The notes: generated by a model not told the origin, from the sequence alone. DNA of 64,000 bases from Enterobacter cloacae (GCF_011078175.1 NZ_JAALCJ010000004.1:412961-476960), one strand, 5' to 3'. Counted from the first letter of the stretch, positions 48,584-60,999 are shown. Translations and numbers: made by a program.

Positions 48584-50257
48584 TTACTCGCCTTTAGCTG
48601 CTTTGAAAGCTTCAGCCATTGCGTTGTTAGAGAAGTTTGCATCTTCCTGTTTGTTCACAGTTGCGATTGCATCTTTCTCATCAGCTTCGTCTTTAGCACG
48701 AACAGACAGGCTGATAGCACGGTTCTTACGGTCAACACCGGTGAACTTAGCTTCAACGTCGTCGCCAACGCTCAGAACCAGAGTGGCATCTTCAACGCGG
48801 TCACGTGAAGCTTCGGAAGCGCGCAGGTAACCTTCAACGCCGTCAGCCAGTTCTACGGTTGCGCCTTTAGCGTCAACAGCAGTCACTTTACCGTTTACGA
48901 TTGCGCCTTTCTTGTTCAGTGCAACCCAGTTGTTGAACGGATCTTCTGCGAGCTGTTTAACGCCCAGGGAGATACGCTCACGCTCTGCGTCAACTTGCAG
49001 AACAACTGCTGCGATTTCGTCGCCTTTTTTGTATTCACGAACTGCTTCTTCGCCTGCAACGTTCCAGGAGATGTCAGACAGGTGAACCAGGCCATCGATG
49101 CCGCCGTCCAGGCCGATGAAGATACCGAAGTCAGTGATAGACTTGATTTTACCTTCAACACGGTCGCCCTTGTTGTGGGTTTCCGCGAACTGCTGCCATG
49201 GGTTGTTTTTGCACTGCTTCAGGCCCAGGGAGATACGACGACGTTCTTCGTCGATATCCAGAACCATCACTTCCACTACATCACCAACGTTAACAACTTT
49301 GGATGGGTGGATGTTTTTGTTGGTCCAGTCCATTTCGGAAACGTGTACCAGACCTTCAACGCCTTCTTCGATTTCAACGAAGCAGCCGTAGTCAGTCAGG
49401 TTGGTAACGCGACCAGTCAGTTTAGTACCTTCTGGGTAACGCTTAGCGATAGCTACCCATGGATCTTCGCCCAGCTGTTTCAGGCCGAGGGATACACGAG
49501 TACGCTCGCGGTCGAACTTCAGCACTTTAACAGTGATTTCGTCGCCCACGTTCACGATTTCGCTTGGGTGCTTAACGCGTTTCCACGCCATGTCGGTGAT
49601 GTGCAGCAGGCCATCAACGCCGCCCAGGTCAACGAATGCGCCGTAGTCAGTGAGGTTCTTAACGATACCTTTGACTTCCATGCCTTCCTGCAGGTTTTCC
49701 AGCAGCTGATCGCGTTCTGCGCTGTTTTCGGATTCGATAACGGCACGACGGGAAACAACAACGTTGTTACGCTTCTGGTCCAGCTTGATGACTTTGAACT
49801 CAAGCTCTTTGCCTTCGAGGTGCAGGGTGTCACGGACTGGACGAACGTCTACCAGTGAACCTGGCAGGAACGCACGAATACCATTCAGCTCAACAGTGAA
49901 GCCACCTTTAACTTTGCCGTTGATAACACCGACCACAGTTTCAGCTTCTTCGTAAGCTTTTTCCAGGGTGATCCATGCTTCGTGACGTTTCGCTTTCTCA
50001 CGAGAAAGCAGGGTTTCACCGAAGCCGTCTTCTACTGCGTCCAGCGCAACGTCAACTTCGTCACCAACCTGGATTTCCAGCTCGCCCTGGGCGTTTTTGA
50101 ACTGCTCTGCCGGAATGGCAGACTCAGATTTCAGACCGGCGTCAACCAGTACTACGTCTTTGTCGATAGCAACAACAACGCCACGAACGATGGAACCCGG
50201 ACGGGTTTCGATTTCTTTTAAGGATTCTTCAAACAGTTGAGCAAAAGATTCAGTCAT
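48584..50257 (-). CDS. rpsA: 30S ribosomal protein S1
   Basis: S1 has 557 residues and contains six S1/OB repeats beginning near residues 20, 105, 190, 275, 362 and 450. The first two bind the ribosome; the others bind mRNA. Repeat signatures include [18 protein letters not shown] and [19 protein letters not shown]. It delivers mRNA with weak ribosome sites to the 30S subunit. The leader has only GAAG before the ATG and no strong Shine-Dalgarno, as in E. coli, where S1 controls its own translation. Codon bias is very strong. Confidence 0.99.
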   Translation of the reverse strand: MTESFAQLFEESLKEIETRPGSIVRGVVVAIDKDVVLVDAGLKSESAIPAEQFKNAQGELEIQVGDEVDVALDAVEDGFGETLLSREKAKRHEAWITLEKAYEEAETVVGVINGKVKGGFTVELNGIRAFLPGSLVDVRPVRDTLHLEGKELEFKVIKLDQKRNNVVVSRRAVIESENSAERDQLLENLQEGMEVKGIVKNLTDYGAFVDLGGVDGLLHITDMAWKRVKHPSEIVNVGDEITVKVLKFDRERTRVSLGLKQLGEDPWVAIAKRYPEGTKLTGRVTNLTDYGCFVEIEEGVEGLVHVSEMDWTNKNIHPSKVVNVGDVVEVMVLDIDEERRRISLGLKQCKNNPWQQFAETHNKGDRVEGKIKSITDFGIFIGLDGGIDGLVHLSDISWNVAGEEAVREYKKGDEIAAVVLQVDAERERISLGVKQLAEDPFNNWVALNKKGAIVNGKVTAVDAKGATVELADGVEGYLRASEASRDRVEDATLVLSVGDDVEAKFTGVDRKNRAISLSVRAKDEADEKDAIATVNKQEDANFSNNAMAEAFKAAKGE

Positions 50258-50368
50258 GTTTAATCTTCAGGTTAATATTAACGTCCACCTGGCTCCGTGC
50301 CGGATGGGGTTGTTTCACATACCCGCCGTCAATCCATTGCAGCGGGGGTACTGCTAAATCGGTCGCGA

Positions 50369-51052
50369 TTACGCGAGTGCCAGTTTTTGGCGCGCATATT
50401 GTAGCGCTTTTTCAATCACTTGCTCAATAGTTAAACTGGTTGAATCCAGCACTAATGCGTCTTGCGCGGGAACAAGTGGAGCGACGGCACGGTTACGATC
50501 GCGGTCATCGCGCTCTTTTATCTCGGATAAAAGGCGATCAAAGTTAACACTAAACCCCTTTTCCTGCAACTGAAGCATACGGCGTTGAGCACGTTCTTCC
50601 GAGGAGGCATCAAGGAAAATTTTCACTGGTGCATCAGGGAATACCACGGTTCCCATGTCGCGGCCGTCGGCGATCAATCCCGGCGCTTCACGGAAACCGC
50701 GCTGGCGACGTAACAGCGCTTCACGAACGCGTGGGAAAGCCGCCACCTGAGAGGCTGCATTGGCCACTTCCTGCGTACGGATTTCACCGCTGACATCTTC
50801 CCCTTCCAGGATCACTTCAAGGTTGCCATCAGTAGAGACAAAGCGGACATCCAGATGCGCAGCCAGCGGTACCAGCGCTTCTTCAGACGCAACATCCACA
50901 TGATGATGCAGCGCAGCCAGCGCCAGCACACGATAGATTGCTCCCGAATCTAAAAGATGCCATTGCAATGCTTCCGCCATCGCTTTGCACAGAGTACCTT
51001 TCCCTGCGCCACTTGGCCCATCAATGGTGATTACCGGGGCAATTGCCGTCAT
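50369..51052 (-). CDS. cmk: Cytidylate kinase
   Basis: Cmk has 227 residues and phosphorylates CMP and dCMP with ATP, recycling CMP released by mRNA decay and lipid synthesis. The P-loop is [10 protein letters not shown], and [16 protein letters not shown] and the lid region [14 protein letters not shown] are conserved. The ATG at 51052 follows TTAAGGAG; a frame extension of 62 codons upstream shows no protein-like conservation. It lies upstream of rpsA, as in E. coli, but directly beside aroA, because the K-12 gene ycaL is absent. Confidence 0.98.
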   Translation of the reverse strand: MTAIAPVITIDGPSGAGKGTLCKAMAEALQWHLLDSGAIYRVLALAALHHHVDVASEEALVPLAAHLDVRFVSTDGNLEVILEGEDVSGEIRTQEVANAASQVAAFPRVREALLRRQRGFREAPGLIADGRDMGTVVFPDAPVKIFLDASSEERAQRRMLQLQEKGFSVNFDRLLSEIKERDDRDRNRAVAPLVPAQDALVLDSTSLTIEQVIEKALQYARQKLALA

Positions 51053-51206
51053 CTTTTTCTCCTTAATTAAGGCATACCGTTTACATGAACGCCGCGCATT
51101 ATACGCGCCAACGCGCGCAACTGTTACCTTTGCGTGCAAATTACGGAATGATTGAAGCAGAGTGTAGAAGAAATGAAAGAGGATGACTGTCAGAAAGCGT
51201 AAGTAA

Positions 51207-51230
51207 ATGCCGCATCGGATGATGCGGCAT
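51207..51230 (-). terminator. REP-like palindrome after aroA, possible terminator
   Basis: A 10-bp perfect stem ATGCCGCATC / GATGCGGCAT with a 4-base loop begins eight bases past the aroA stop. The leftward tail is TTTACTTAC, so termination may be partial. The sequence resembles the arms of enterobacterial REP elements. Confidence 0.55.
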
Positions 51231-51237
51231 ACGATCA

Positions 51238-52521
51238 TCAGGCCAGGGTGCTAATGCGCGCCAGCTGTTCGAAGTAGTCCGGGAAGGTTTTTGCCGTACA
51301 CTTCGGATCGAGAATAGTCACAGGTGTATCGGACAGCGCCACCAGCGAGAAACACATCGCCATGCGGTGATCGTTGTAGGTGCCAATTTCTGCAAATTGC
51401 AGTTTCGCCGGCGGCGTGACGCGAATAAAATCTTCGCCCTCTTCTACCTCCGCCCCCACTTTACGCAGCTCGGTTGCCATCGCGAACAGGCGGTCCGTCT
51501 CTTTCACGCGCCAGTTGTAGATGTTGCGTAGAGTGGTGGTACCTTTGGCGAACAGCGCTGCCGTGGCAATAGTCATCGCCGCATCCGGAATATGGTTCAT
51601 GTCCATATCAATGGCATTCAGCTCGCCGCGGGTGCAGGAGATGAAATCATCACCCCAGGTAACAGTGGCGCCCATTTTCTCCAGCACGTCGGCAAAACGG
51701 ATGTCGCCCTGCACGCTGTTACGGCCAATCCCGGTCACCTTCACGGTGCCGCCTTTAATCGCACCAGCGGCAAGGAAATAGGAGGCGGATGAAGCATCGC
51801 CTTCAACCAGGTAGTGGCCCGGGGACTGATACTGCTGCGCTCCGCGCACCACGAAGCGCTGATAAGACTGGTTTTCCACCTCAACACCAAAGGTGTTCAT
51901 CAGGTGCAGGGTGATATCAATGTACGGTTTAGAAACCAGCTCGCCTTTAATGCTGATGACGGTGTCCTGTGGTGCCAGCGGTGCGGTCATCAGCAGCGCA
52001 GTGAGGAACTGGCTGGAAACGCTACCGTCAACCTCAACATTGCCGCCAGTGAATCCCCCGCGCAGACGCAGGGGCGGGTAATTTTCCTGCTCAAGATAAT
52101 CAATCTGCGCGCCGCCCTGGCGCAGGGCATCCACCAGATGGCCGATCGGACGCTCTTTCATTCGCGGCTCACCGGTCAGCACAATATCGTTACTCCCCAG
52201 ACACAGCGCAGCGGCCAGAGGACGCATCGCGGTACCGGCGTTACCCAGGAAAAGCTCCAGCGCCTCAGCAGAATGTAACGCGCCGCCGTTTCCGGTGACT
52301 TCACAACGGGTACGATCGTCAGACAGCGCGTACTGAACGCCCAACGCTTTCAGTGCATTGAGCATATGGCGCACGTCATCGCTGTCCAGCAGATTAGTGA
52401 GGACGGTGGTGCCGTTTGCCAGAGCTGCCAGCAGCAGAGCGCGGTTCGAGACACTTTTTGAACCAGGCAGATTAATGGTGCCATCTACCCGCGCGATAGG
52501 TTGTAACGTCAGGGATTCCAT
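51238..52521 (-). CDS. aroA: 5-enolpyruvylshikimate-3-phosphate synthase
   Basis: AroA has 427 residues and joins shikimate 3-phosphate with PEP in the route to chorismate. The motif [17 protein letters not shown] and the PEP loop [11 protein letters not shown] mark a class I, glyphosate-sensitive enzyme, with the critical glycine and proline unchanged. The ATG at 52521 matches E. coli; an in-frame TTG nine bases upstream is not needed. It follows serC with a hairpin terminator between them, the same mixed-function operon as in K-12. Confidence 0.98.
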   Translation of the reverse strand: MESLTLQPIARVDGTINLPGSKSVSNRALLLAALANGTTVLTNLLDSDDVRHMLNALKALGVQYALSDDRTRCEVTGNGGALHSAEALELFLGNAGTAMRPLAAALCLGSNDIVLTGEPRMKERPIGHLVDALRQGGAQIDYLEQENYPPLRLRGGFTGGNVEVDGSVSSQFLTALLMTAPLAPQDTVISIKGELVSKPYIDITLHLMNTFGVEVENQSYQRFVVRGAQQYQSPGHYLVEGDASSASYFLAAGAIKGGTVKVTGIGRNSVQGDIRFADVLEKMGATVTWGDDFISCTRGELNAIDMDMNHIPDAAMTIATAALFAKGTTTLRNIYNWRVKETDRLFAMATELRKVGAEVEEGEDFIRVTPPAKLQFAEIGTYNDHRMAMCFSLVALSDTPVTILDPKCTAKTFPDYFEQLARISTLA

Positions 52522-52544
52522 GAAACTCAACTCTCAACTCAACA

Positions 52545-52576
52545 TAATAAAAACCCCGCAGGAACGCTGCGGGGGT
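52545..52576 (-). terminator. Rho-independent terminator/attenuator between serC and aroA
   Basis: An 8-bp GC stem (CCCCGCAG / CTGCGGGG, loop GAACG) is followed leftward by TTTTATTAT. It stands inside the serC-aroA operon, so it should lower aroA expression relative to serC without cutting it off fully. Confidence 0.85.
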
Positions 52577-52589
52577 GAAAAACAGCGAA

Positions 52590-53678
52590 TTAACCGTGAC
52601 GACGTTCGAAGTCGATCATGAAATCAGTCAGGGCTTTAACGCCTTCCAGCGGCATGGCGTTATAGATTGAGGCGCGCATCCCACCTACTACTCGGTGGCC
52701 TTTCAGCGCATGCAGACCCGCCGCGAAGGACTCTTCCAGGAACACGTTATCCAGGTTGCTGTCCGCCAGCTGGAACGGCACGTTCATGCGCGAACGGTTA
52801 GTTTTGGCAACATCGTTACGGTAGAAATCGCTCTTGTCGATCACGCCGTACAGCAGTTCAGCTTTTTGCTGATTAATCTTGTCCATCTGCGCCACGCCGC
52901 CTTTTTGCTTCAGCCATTTGAAGACCAGGCCGGAGAGATACCAGGCAAAGGTTGGAGGGGTGTTGAACATGGAATCGTTGTCGTTCAGGACGGTGTAATC
53001 CAGAATTGACGGGCAAGTCTTATGGGCTTTCCCCAGCAGATCTTCACGCACGATAACGATAGTCAAACCCGCAGGACCGATGTTTTTCTGGGCACCCGCG
53101 TAGATGACACCGTAGCGGCTGACATCCAGCGGGGTGGACAGAATGGTTGAAGAGAGATCCGCCGTCACAACGACATTTTCGCCAAAGTCTGGCTCTTCGT
53201 GAATGGCAATACCGTCGATGGTTTCATTTGGGCAGTAGTGAAGATACGCGGCGTTGTCAGAAAGCTGCCACTCACTCATCGGCATCACGGCGCGCAGACC
53301 GTCAACGGTCACTTTGGCATCGATGACATTCGGGGTACAGTATTTATGCGCTTCTTTTACCGCACTGGCCGCCCAGTAGCCGGCATCAACGTAATCAGCG
53401 GTGGTTTTGTCGCCCAGCAGATTGAGCGGGATACCCGCAAACTGGCCGCGTCCACCGCCGTGACAGAACAATACTTTGTAGTTCGAGGGAATGTTCAGCA
53501 GATCGCGAAAATCCTTTTCTGCTTCTTCCGCCACCTGAATAAACGCTTTACCCCGGTGGCTGACTTCCATCACCGACGTACCCAGACCGTTCCAGTCACA
53601 CAGCTCCTGTTGAGCCTGTTTAAGTACGTCTGCCGGTAACATTGCCGGACCTGAACTGAAATTAAAGACTTGAGCCAT
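52590..53678 (-). CDS. serC: Phosphoserine/phosphohydroxythreonine aminotransferase
   Basis: SerC has 362 residues and is a class V PLP enzyme. It makes phosphoserine in serine synthesis and phosphohydroxythreonine in pyridoxal phosphate synthesis. The PLP lysine is in [26 protein letters not shown] holds the cofactor phosphate loop and [11 protein letters not shown] is the N-terminal signature. It is the first gene of the serC-aroA operon. Confidence 0.98.
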   Translation of the reverse strand: MAQVFNFSSGPAMLPADVLKQAQQELCDWNGLGTSVMEVSHRGKAFIQVAEEAEKDFRDLLNIPSNYKVLFCHGGGRGQFAGIPLNLLGDKTTADYVDAGYWAASAVKEAHKYCTPNVIDAKVTVDGLRAVMPMSEWQLSDNAAYLHYCPNETIDGIAIHEEPDFGENVVVTADLSSTILSTPLDVSRYGVIYAGAQKNIGPAGLTIVIVREDLLGKAHKTCPSILDYTVLNDNDSMFNTPPTFAWYLSGLVFKWLKQKGGVAQMDKINQQKAELLYGVIDKSDFYRNDVAKTNRSRMNVPFQLADSNLDNVFLEESFAAGLHALKGHRVVGGMRASIYNAMPLEGVKALTDFMIDFERRHG

Positions 53679-53840
53679 TTCCCCTCACCACGCTAAAAGC
53701 CATAAGTTATAACTGTGGATATCGGTTTTATCATTCAGTGACACGCGCCGCAATGTCTAAAACTTATGGTCGAAGAAATGTGCCCCTCGTCACACAAAAC
53801 AATCTGCCATTACGTTGTCACAAAACCGACAAAATCGCTG

Positions 53841-54533
53841 TCAGGTGATGCGTTTAGCCCGGCTTACCTTCGTCCATTCTGGATTCGTACAGCGGGGGCA
53901 TAATTGATGATCGCCCGCCTGCATGACCACGACATGACTACATTTTATGCAGGCGTACTCCCCCGCTTCAGGTACAGTTTTGTATCGCTCGATGAGCATA
54001 TCCGGCAGGATACACAGGCCGGGCTTTACCTCATCGTCTGAATAGTAATAGACGCTGATTTGACCGTTCGTTTCCATAATCGCCAGACGCACCTGCCCCA
54101 GTTGCTCAACGCTGCTCAAACGCAGTTCCATAAAAAACTCAAACTCCGTCATATTGGCGCTTTGCACATTCTCCCAGGCCAGTTGACCATCTTCGACAAT
54201 CACCACCGGCTTCCCTTCGAACAGATCTTCCAGTTTCTCACTTTTCGACATCAGCCACATGACCATCCGGTACAGCAACGCAAGCGTCACGAAGACGATA
54301 AAGACCGGCACCATCGGCACATCGTCATAAAAGGCAACGTCCCCTGCCGCCGACCCCAGCGTCAGGATGATCAGCACTTCAAACAGCGACATCTGACGCA
54401 CGCCACGGCGCCCGGTGATTTTCAGAAACAGGAAAACAAGAACAAAGGTGTACAGGCTGCGCAACGCCACTTCGCCTAAAAACTCTGGAGGAACTTTATC
54501 AAACGCCATCCGCTGGAGATCAAATGCTTTCAT
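53841..54533 (-). CDS. ycaP: DUF421 membrane protein YcaP
   Basis: YcaP has 230 residues. Three transmembrane helices (about 25-42, 50-70 and 75-95) lead to a cytoplasmic DUF421 domain (EGKPVVIVEDGQ) and a C-terminal zinc-ribbon-like end (CIKCSHV with CPRCTNPEW). The function is unknown. The ATG at 54533 gives the E. coli N terminus MKAFDL. It is divergent from ycaO with 127 bases between the starts. Confidence 0.93.
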   Translation of the reverse strand: MKAFDLQRMAFDKVPPEFLGEVALRSLYTFVLVFLFLKITGRRGVRQMSLFEVLIILTLGSAAGDVAFYDDVPMVPVFIVFVTLALLYRMVMWLMSKSEKLEDLFEGKPVVIVEDGQLAWENVQSANMTEFEFFMELRLSSVEQLGQVRLAIMETNGQISVYYYSDDEVKPGLCILPDMLIERYKTVPEAGEYACIKCSHVVVMQAGDHQLCPRCTNPEWTKVSRAKRIT

Positions 54534-54660
54534 TTTTCTACGCCTTAACAGTAGGTTACTGCTTATAAGCATAGCCCAGCCATTTATTTTCGCCGGAGAT
54601 AGCACCCGTCACGCAAAACCCGTATCATTGCGCGCTTTACGTACGATAAAAGTGAACGCC

Positions 54661-56421
54661 ATGACTCAAACGTTTATCCCCGGCAAAGACGCCGCTCTGG
54701 AAGATTCCATCGCTCGCTTCCAGCAGAAACTGACCGACCTGGGCTTTAATATCGAAGAAGCCTCCTGGCTGAATCCGGTGCCTCACGTCTGGTCCGTGCA
54801 TATTCGCGACAAAGACTGTGCGCTGTGCTTTACAAACGGTAAAGGCGCAACCAAAAAAGCGGCGCTGGCCTCTGCGCTGGGTGAATATTTTGAGCGTCTG
54901 TCCACCAACTACTTCTTCGCCGATTTCTGGCTGGGTGAAACGATAGCTAACGGCCCGTTCGTTCACTATCCGAACGAAAAATGGTTCCCGCTGACCGAAG
55001 ACGATGAACTGCCGGAAGGTATTCTTGATGCCCGCCTGCGCGCGTTCTACGATCCGGAAAATGAACTGACCTCCAGCATGCTGATCGATTTGCAATCCGG
55101 CAATGAGGATCGCGGGATCTGCGCCCTGCCGTTCACCCGTCAGTCTGACGAGCAGACCGTTTATATCCCGATGAACATCGTCGGTAACCTGTATGTGTCT
55201 AACGGCATGTCAGCGGGTAACACACGCAACGAAGCGCGCGTGCAGGGGTTGTCTGAAGTTTTCGAGCGTCATATCAAAAACCGCATTATTGCTGAATCTA
55301 TCAGCCTGCCGGAGATCCCGTCAGACGTGCTGGCACGCTACCCGGGCGTGGTGGAATCCATCGCCAAACTGGAAGCGGAAGGTTTCCCCATCTTTGCTTA
55401 TGACGGCTCGCTGGGCGGCAAATATCCGGTTATCTGCGTGGTACTGTTCAACCCGGCAAATGGCACCTGCTTCGCCTCCTTCGGCGCGCACCCGGACTTC
55501 GGCGTGGCGCTGGAGCGTACCGTGACCGAACTGCTGCAAGGCCGTAGCCTGAAAGATCTTGATGTCTTTACCCCGCCAACCTTCGATGATGAAGAAGTCG
55601 CCGAGCACACTAACCTCGAAACGCATTTCATCGACTCCAGCGGTTTGATCTCCTGGGATATGTTCAAGCAGGACGCGGACTATCCGTTCGTGGACTGGAG
55701 CTTTGCCGGTACGACGGAAGAAGAGTTCGCTACCCTGATGGCGATTTTCAACGCAGAAGATCAGGAAGTCTATATTGCCGACTATGAACACCTCGGCGTA
55801 TACGCGTGTCGTATTATTGTGCCGGGCATGTCGGATATTTATCCGGCAGAAGATCTGTGGCTGGCGAACAACAGCATGGGCGCGCATCTGCGTGAAACCC
55901 TGCTGGCCCTGCCAGGCAGCGAGTGGGATAAAGAAGATTATCTGAACCTGATCGCCCAGCTGGACGAAGAAGGACACGATGATTTCACCCGCGTACGCGA
56001 ACTGCTGGGTCTGGCGACAGGGAAAGATAAAGGCTGGTACACCCTGCGCATCGGCGAGCTGAAAGCGATGCTGGCGCTGGCCGGCGGCGATCTGGATCAG
56101 GCTTTGGCCTGGACCGAGTGGACGATGGAGTTTAACCAGTCCGTCTTCTCCGCCGAGCGCACTAACTATTACCGTTGCCTGCAAACGCTACTCCTGCTTT
56201 CTCAGGAAGACGATCGCGAGCCATTGCAGTATCTGAACGCCTTTGTGCGTATGTACGGTGCAGAAGCCGTTGAAGCGGCCAGCGCGGCGCTGAGCGGTGA
56301 AGAGCCGTTCTATGGTCTGCAAGCGGTTGATAGCGATCTGAAAGCCTTCCCGGCACATCAGTCGTTGCTGAATGCATACGAAAAATTGCAGAAGGCAAAA
56401 GCCGCTTACTGGTCAAAATAA
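54661..56421 (+). CDS. ycaO: YcaO, accessory protein for ribosomal protein S12 methylthiolation
   Basis: YcaO has 586 residues. The YcaO ATP-binding domain (about 60-390) includes KGATKKAALASALGEYFERLS and GNTRNEARVQGLSEVFER. A C-terminal helical/TPR-like part (about 450-586) starts after GLATGKDKGWYTL. In E. coli it helps RimO add beta-methylthio to Asp88 (Asp89 in precursor numbering) of S12. The C-terminal PxPxP tail of RiPP cyclodehydratases is absent; the end reads KAAYWSK. No precursor peptide or maturation gene is near. The ATG at 54661 matches K-12; a longer frame upstream overlaps ycaP and is not credible. Confidence 0.95.
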   Translation: MTQTFIPGKDAALEDSIARFQQKLTDLGFNIEEASWLNPVPHVWSVHIRDKDCALCFTNGKGATKKAALASALGEYFERLSTNYFFADFWLGETIANGPFVHYPNEKWFPLTEDDELPEGILDARLRAFYDPENELTSSMLIDLQSGNEDRGICALPFTRQSDEQTVYIPMNIVGNLYVSNGMSAGNTRNEARVQGLSEVFERHIKNRIIAESISLPEIPSDVLARYPGVVESIAKLEAEGFPIFAYDGSLGGKYPVICVVLFNPANGTCFASFGAHPDFGVALERTVTELLQGRSLKDLDVFTPPTFDDEEVAEHTNLETHFIDSSGLISWDMFKQDADYPFVDWSFAGTTEEEFATLMAIFNAEDQEVYIADYEHLGVYACRIIVPGMSDIYPAEDLWLANNSMGAHLRETLLALPGSEWDKEDYLNLIAQLDEEGHDDFTRVRELLGLATGKDKGWYTLRIGELKAMLALAGGDLDQALAWTEWTMEFNQSVFSAERTNYYRCLQTLLLLSQEDDREPLQYLNAFVRMYGAEAVEAASAALSGEEPFYGLQAVDSDLKAFPAHQSLLNAYEKLQKAKAAYWSK

Positions 56422-56474
56422 ACGCATATAACATTAATGGCTGTAGGTGTATTTAATTACCTGAGCTATATTAC

Positions 56475-56502
56475 GGGGCAATTTCATTGCCCCTTTTTTT
56501 TA
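56475..56502 (+). terminator. Rho-independent terminator after ycaO
   Basis: An 8-bp stem GGGGCAAT / ATTGCCCC with a TTC loop is followed by nine or so T residues, about 50 bases after the ycaO stop. The following 250 bases up to the FNR site are AT-rich and show no gene; E. coli has further pfl promoters and ArcA/IHF sites in this area. Confidence 0.92.
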
Positions 56503-56752
56503 TTTTTTTCGCAATGACGTTCAATTGTAATAATTAAGTTAACTGCGGGTAAATATAAAAACAATCACCTGCAATTTATTGTTGCTTATTATAATAAATA
56601 CTCCATTTTAATTAACTATCCAACGGGAGGTGAAAGAAAAAATTCAACTCTTTTCATAACTTTTAAAATTTATTTTTATACGGATAATCAAAAACTTACT
56701 CCGCTTTCGCTGTAAAACCATACACACTGCGGGCCTATAAGCCAGGCGAGAT

Positions 56753-56766
56753 ATGATCTATGTCAA
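56753..56766 (+). promoter_or_regulatory. FNR box upstream of focA
   Basis: ATGAT-CTAT-GTCAA matches the FNR consensus TTGAT-N4-ATCAA at eight of ten positions. Its centre is 41.5 bases before the predicted start at 56801, the normal position for direct activation. FNR switches on formate metabolism without oxygen. Confidence 0.75.
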
Positions 56767-56775
56767 TTTCTCTTC

Positions 56776-56801
56776 TATAATGCTTTGTTAGTATCTCGTC
56801 G
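56776..56801 (+). promoter_or_regulatory. focA promoter -10 elements
   Basis: TAGTAT (56789-56794) gives a start at about 56801, in register with the FNR box. A second, stronger-looking TATAAT (56776-56781) lies 13 bases upstream and could start near 56788. Which is used cannot be decided from sequence. Confidence 0.6.
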
Positions 56802-56826
56802 CCGACTTAATAAAGAGAGAGTTAGT

Positions 56827-57684
56827 GTGAAAGCTGACAACCCTTTTGATCTATTACTCCCCGCTGCGATGGCGAAAGTTGCCGAAGAAGCGGGTGTCTA
56901 CAAAGCAACGAAACATCCGATGACCACGTTCTTTCTGGCCATTACGGCTGGGGTGTTCATCTCCATCGCTTTCGTCTTCTATATCACCGCCACCACCGGT
57001 ACTGCCGGGATGCCTTTCGGCATAGCGAAACTGATTGGCGGTATTTGCTTCTCACTGGGCCTGATTCTCTGCGTCATCTGCGGCGCCGACCTCTTCACCT
57101 CCACGGTGTTGATTGTTGTGGCAAAAGCCAGCGGTAGAATTACCTGGGGTCAACTGGCGCGCAACTGGCTCAACGTCTACGTTGGCAACCTGATTGGCTG
57201 TCTGCTCTTTGTTCTGTTGATGTGGCTTTCTGGCGAGTACATGACCGCCAACGGCGGCTGGGGGCTAAACGTCCTGCAAACCGCCGACCACAAAATGCAC
57301 CATACGTTTATCGAAGCCGTTGCTCTCGGCATCCTCGCAAACCTGATGGTCTGCCTGGCGGTCTGGATGAGCTACTCTGGCCGTAGCCTGATGGATAAAG
57401 CCATGATTATGGTTCTGCCGGTTGCGATGTTTGTTGCCAGCGGCTTTGAGCACAGTATTGCGAATATGTTCATGATCCCAATGGGGATCGTTATCCGCAA
57501 CTTTGCAAGCCCGGAGTTCTGGACCGCAGTTGGTTCAACCCCGGAAAGTTTTTCACACCTGACTATTATGAATTTCATTACTGATAACCTGATCCCCGTC
57601 ACCATCGGGAACATTATCGGTGGGGGTCTGTTAGTTGGGTTGACATACTGGGTCATTTACCTGCGTGGCGGCGATCATCATTAA
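56827..57684 (+). CDS. focA: Formate channel FocA
   Basis: FocA has 285 residues and is a pentameric formate/nitrite transporter with six transmembrane helices per subunit. It exports and re-imports formate during fermentation. Conserved parts are ICGADLFTSTVL (the omega loop), GFEHSIANMF (the gating histidine) and MNFITDNLIPVTIGNIIGGG. The start is GTG at 56827, preceded by AAAGAGAGAG, as in E. coli; an in-frame ATG at 56785 is less likely. It is followed by pflB after 51 bases in the same transcript. Confidence 0.97.
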   Translation: MKADNPFDLLLPAAMAKVAEEAGVYKATKHPMTTFFLAITAGVFISIAFVFYITATTGTAGMPFGIAKLIGGICFSLGLILCVICGADLFTSTVLIVVAKASGRITWGQLARNWLNVYVGNLIGCLLFVLLMWLSGEYMTANGGWGLNVLQTADHKMHHTFIEAVALGILANLMVCLAVWMSYSGRSLMDKAMIMVLPVAMFVASGFEHSIANMFMIPMGIVIRNFASPEFWTAVGSTPESFSHLTIMNFITDNLIPVTIGNIIGGGLLVGLTYWVIYLRGGDHH

Positions 57685-57735
57685 TGGTTGTCTCAGGCAG
57701 TAAATAAAAAATCCACTTAAGAAGGTAGGTGTTAC

Positions 57736-60018
<2,283 letters not shown>

Positions 60019-60057
60019 GTGGAATTGACTGAAATCACGCGGTAAAAAGCGTACAAT

Positions 60058-60085
60058 AAAGGCTCCACGTCAGTGGGGCCTTTTT
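60058..60085 (+). terminator. Rho-independent terminator after pflB
   Basis: An 8-bp stem GGCTCCAC / GTGGGGCC (one G-T pair) with a short loop is followed by TTTTT, about 40 bases after the pflB stop. It separates highly expressed pflB from pflA, which must then have its own promoter or depend on read-through. Confidence 0.85.
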
Positions 60086-60222
60086 AGCACCCTCTCCAAC
60101 TCAGTCTCTTTTGTCCGCTATCTATACTTTATGGATATCAGCCAAAACAGACTTAAACACAGCCGGCTTTGAGCTGTGCATACTCAGGCCCCGGACGGGC
60201 CGATGCTGGAGATATCACCGCA

Positions 60223-60963
60223 ATGTCAACTATTGGTCGCATTCACTCCTTTGAATCCTGTGGCACCGTCGATGGCCCGGGGATCCGCTTTATTACTTTT
60301 TTCCAGGGCTGCCTGATGCGCTGCCTGTACTGCCATAACCGTGACACCTGGGATACCCATGGTGGGAAAGAAGTCACCGTGGAAGATCTGATGAAAGAGG
60401 TGGTGACCTATCGCCACTTCATGAATGCGTCCGGCGGTGGCGTGACGGCATCCGGCGGTGAAGCTATCCTTCAGGCTGAGTTTGTTCGCGACTGGTTCCG
60501 TGCCTGCCGCAAAGAGGGCATCCATACCTGTCTCGACACCAACGGCTTTGTGCGCCGTTACGATCCGGTTATTGATGAACTGCTTGAAGTGACCGATCTG
60601 GTGATGCTCGATCTCAAGCAGATGAATGATGAGATCCACCAGAATCTGGTTGGCGTTTCAAACCACCGTACGCTGGAATTTGCCAAATACATTGCCAACA
60701 AAGGCGTCAAGACCTGGATCCGCTATGTGGTCGTACCGGGCTGGTCAGATGATGATGATTCCGCGCATCGTCTCGGTGAATTTACCCGTGATATGGGGAA
60801 CGTCGAGAAAATTGAACTCCTGCCCTATCATGAGTTGGGTAAACATAAATGGGTGGCAATGGGCGAAGAGTACAAACTGGATGGCGTGAAGCCGCCGAAA
60901 AAAGAGACGATGGAGCGCGTCAAAGGTATTCTTGAGCAGTATGGCCACAAGGTCATGTATTAA
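60223..60963 (+). CDS. pflA: Pyruvate formate-lyase-activating enzyme
   Basis: PflA has 246 residues and is a radical SAM enzyme with the 4Fe-4S motif [10 protein letters not shown] (CxxxCxxC). It abstracts the hydrogen from Gly735 of PflB. Other hallmarks are the SAM-contact [14 protein letters not shown] and the [13 protein letters not shown] end region. The ATG at 60223 gives the E. coli N terminus; the frame is open 54 bases further upstream, but without support. GGAGA lies 9 bases upstream, a moderate ribosome site. Confidence 0.97.
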   Translation: MSTIGRIHSFESCGTVDGPGIRFITFFQGCLMRCLYCHNRDTWDTHGGKEVTVEDLMKEVVTYRHFMNASGGGVTASGGEAILQAEFVRDWFRACRKEGIHTCLDTNGFVRRYDPVIDELLEVTDLVMLDLKQMNDEIHQNLVGVSNHRTLEFAKYIANKGVKTWIRYVVVPGWSDDDDSAHRLGEFTRDMGNVEKIELLPYHELGKHKWVAMGEEYKLDGVKPPKKETMERVKGILEQYGHKVMY

Positions 60964-60966
60964 CGA

Positions 60967-60993
60967 AAAGGCCCGGTGAACACCGGGCCTATT
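60967..60993. terminator. Terminator hairpin between convergent pflA and the cigR-like gene
   Basis: A 10-bp perfect stem AGGCCCGGTG / CACCGGGCCT with an AA apex lies six bases beyond the pflA stop. The leftward side is followed by TTTTC and the rightward side by ATTTATA, so it may serve both genes. Confidence 0.8.
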
Positions 60994-60999
60994 TATATT

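Noticed and set aside
51053..51238. 62-codon N-terminal extension of cmk
   Set aside because: The frame is open by chance through a REP-like palindrome. A strong ribosome site (AAGGAG) marks the ATG at 51052.
51238..52521. Glyphosate-tolerant EPSP synthase
   Set aside because: The PEP-site loop [11 protein letters not shown] has the ordinary class I residues.
54415..54660. 82-codon N-terminal extension of ycaO
   Set aside because: It overlaps the start of ycaP on the other strand. The ATG at 54661 gives the family's normal length and N terminus.
54661..56421. Possible RiPP (thiazole/oxazole or thioamide) cluster around ycaO
   Set aside because: There is no precursor peptide, dehydrogenase, TfuA or exporter nearby, and the protein is the stand-alone enterobacterial type that assists RimO.
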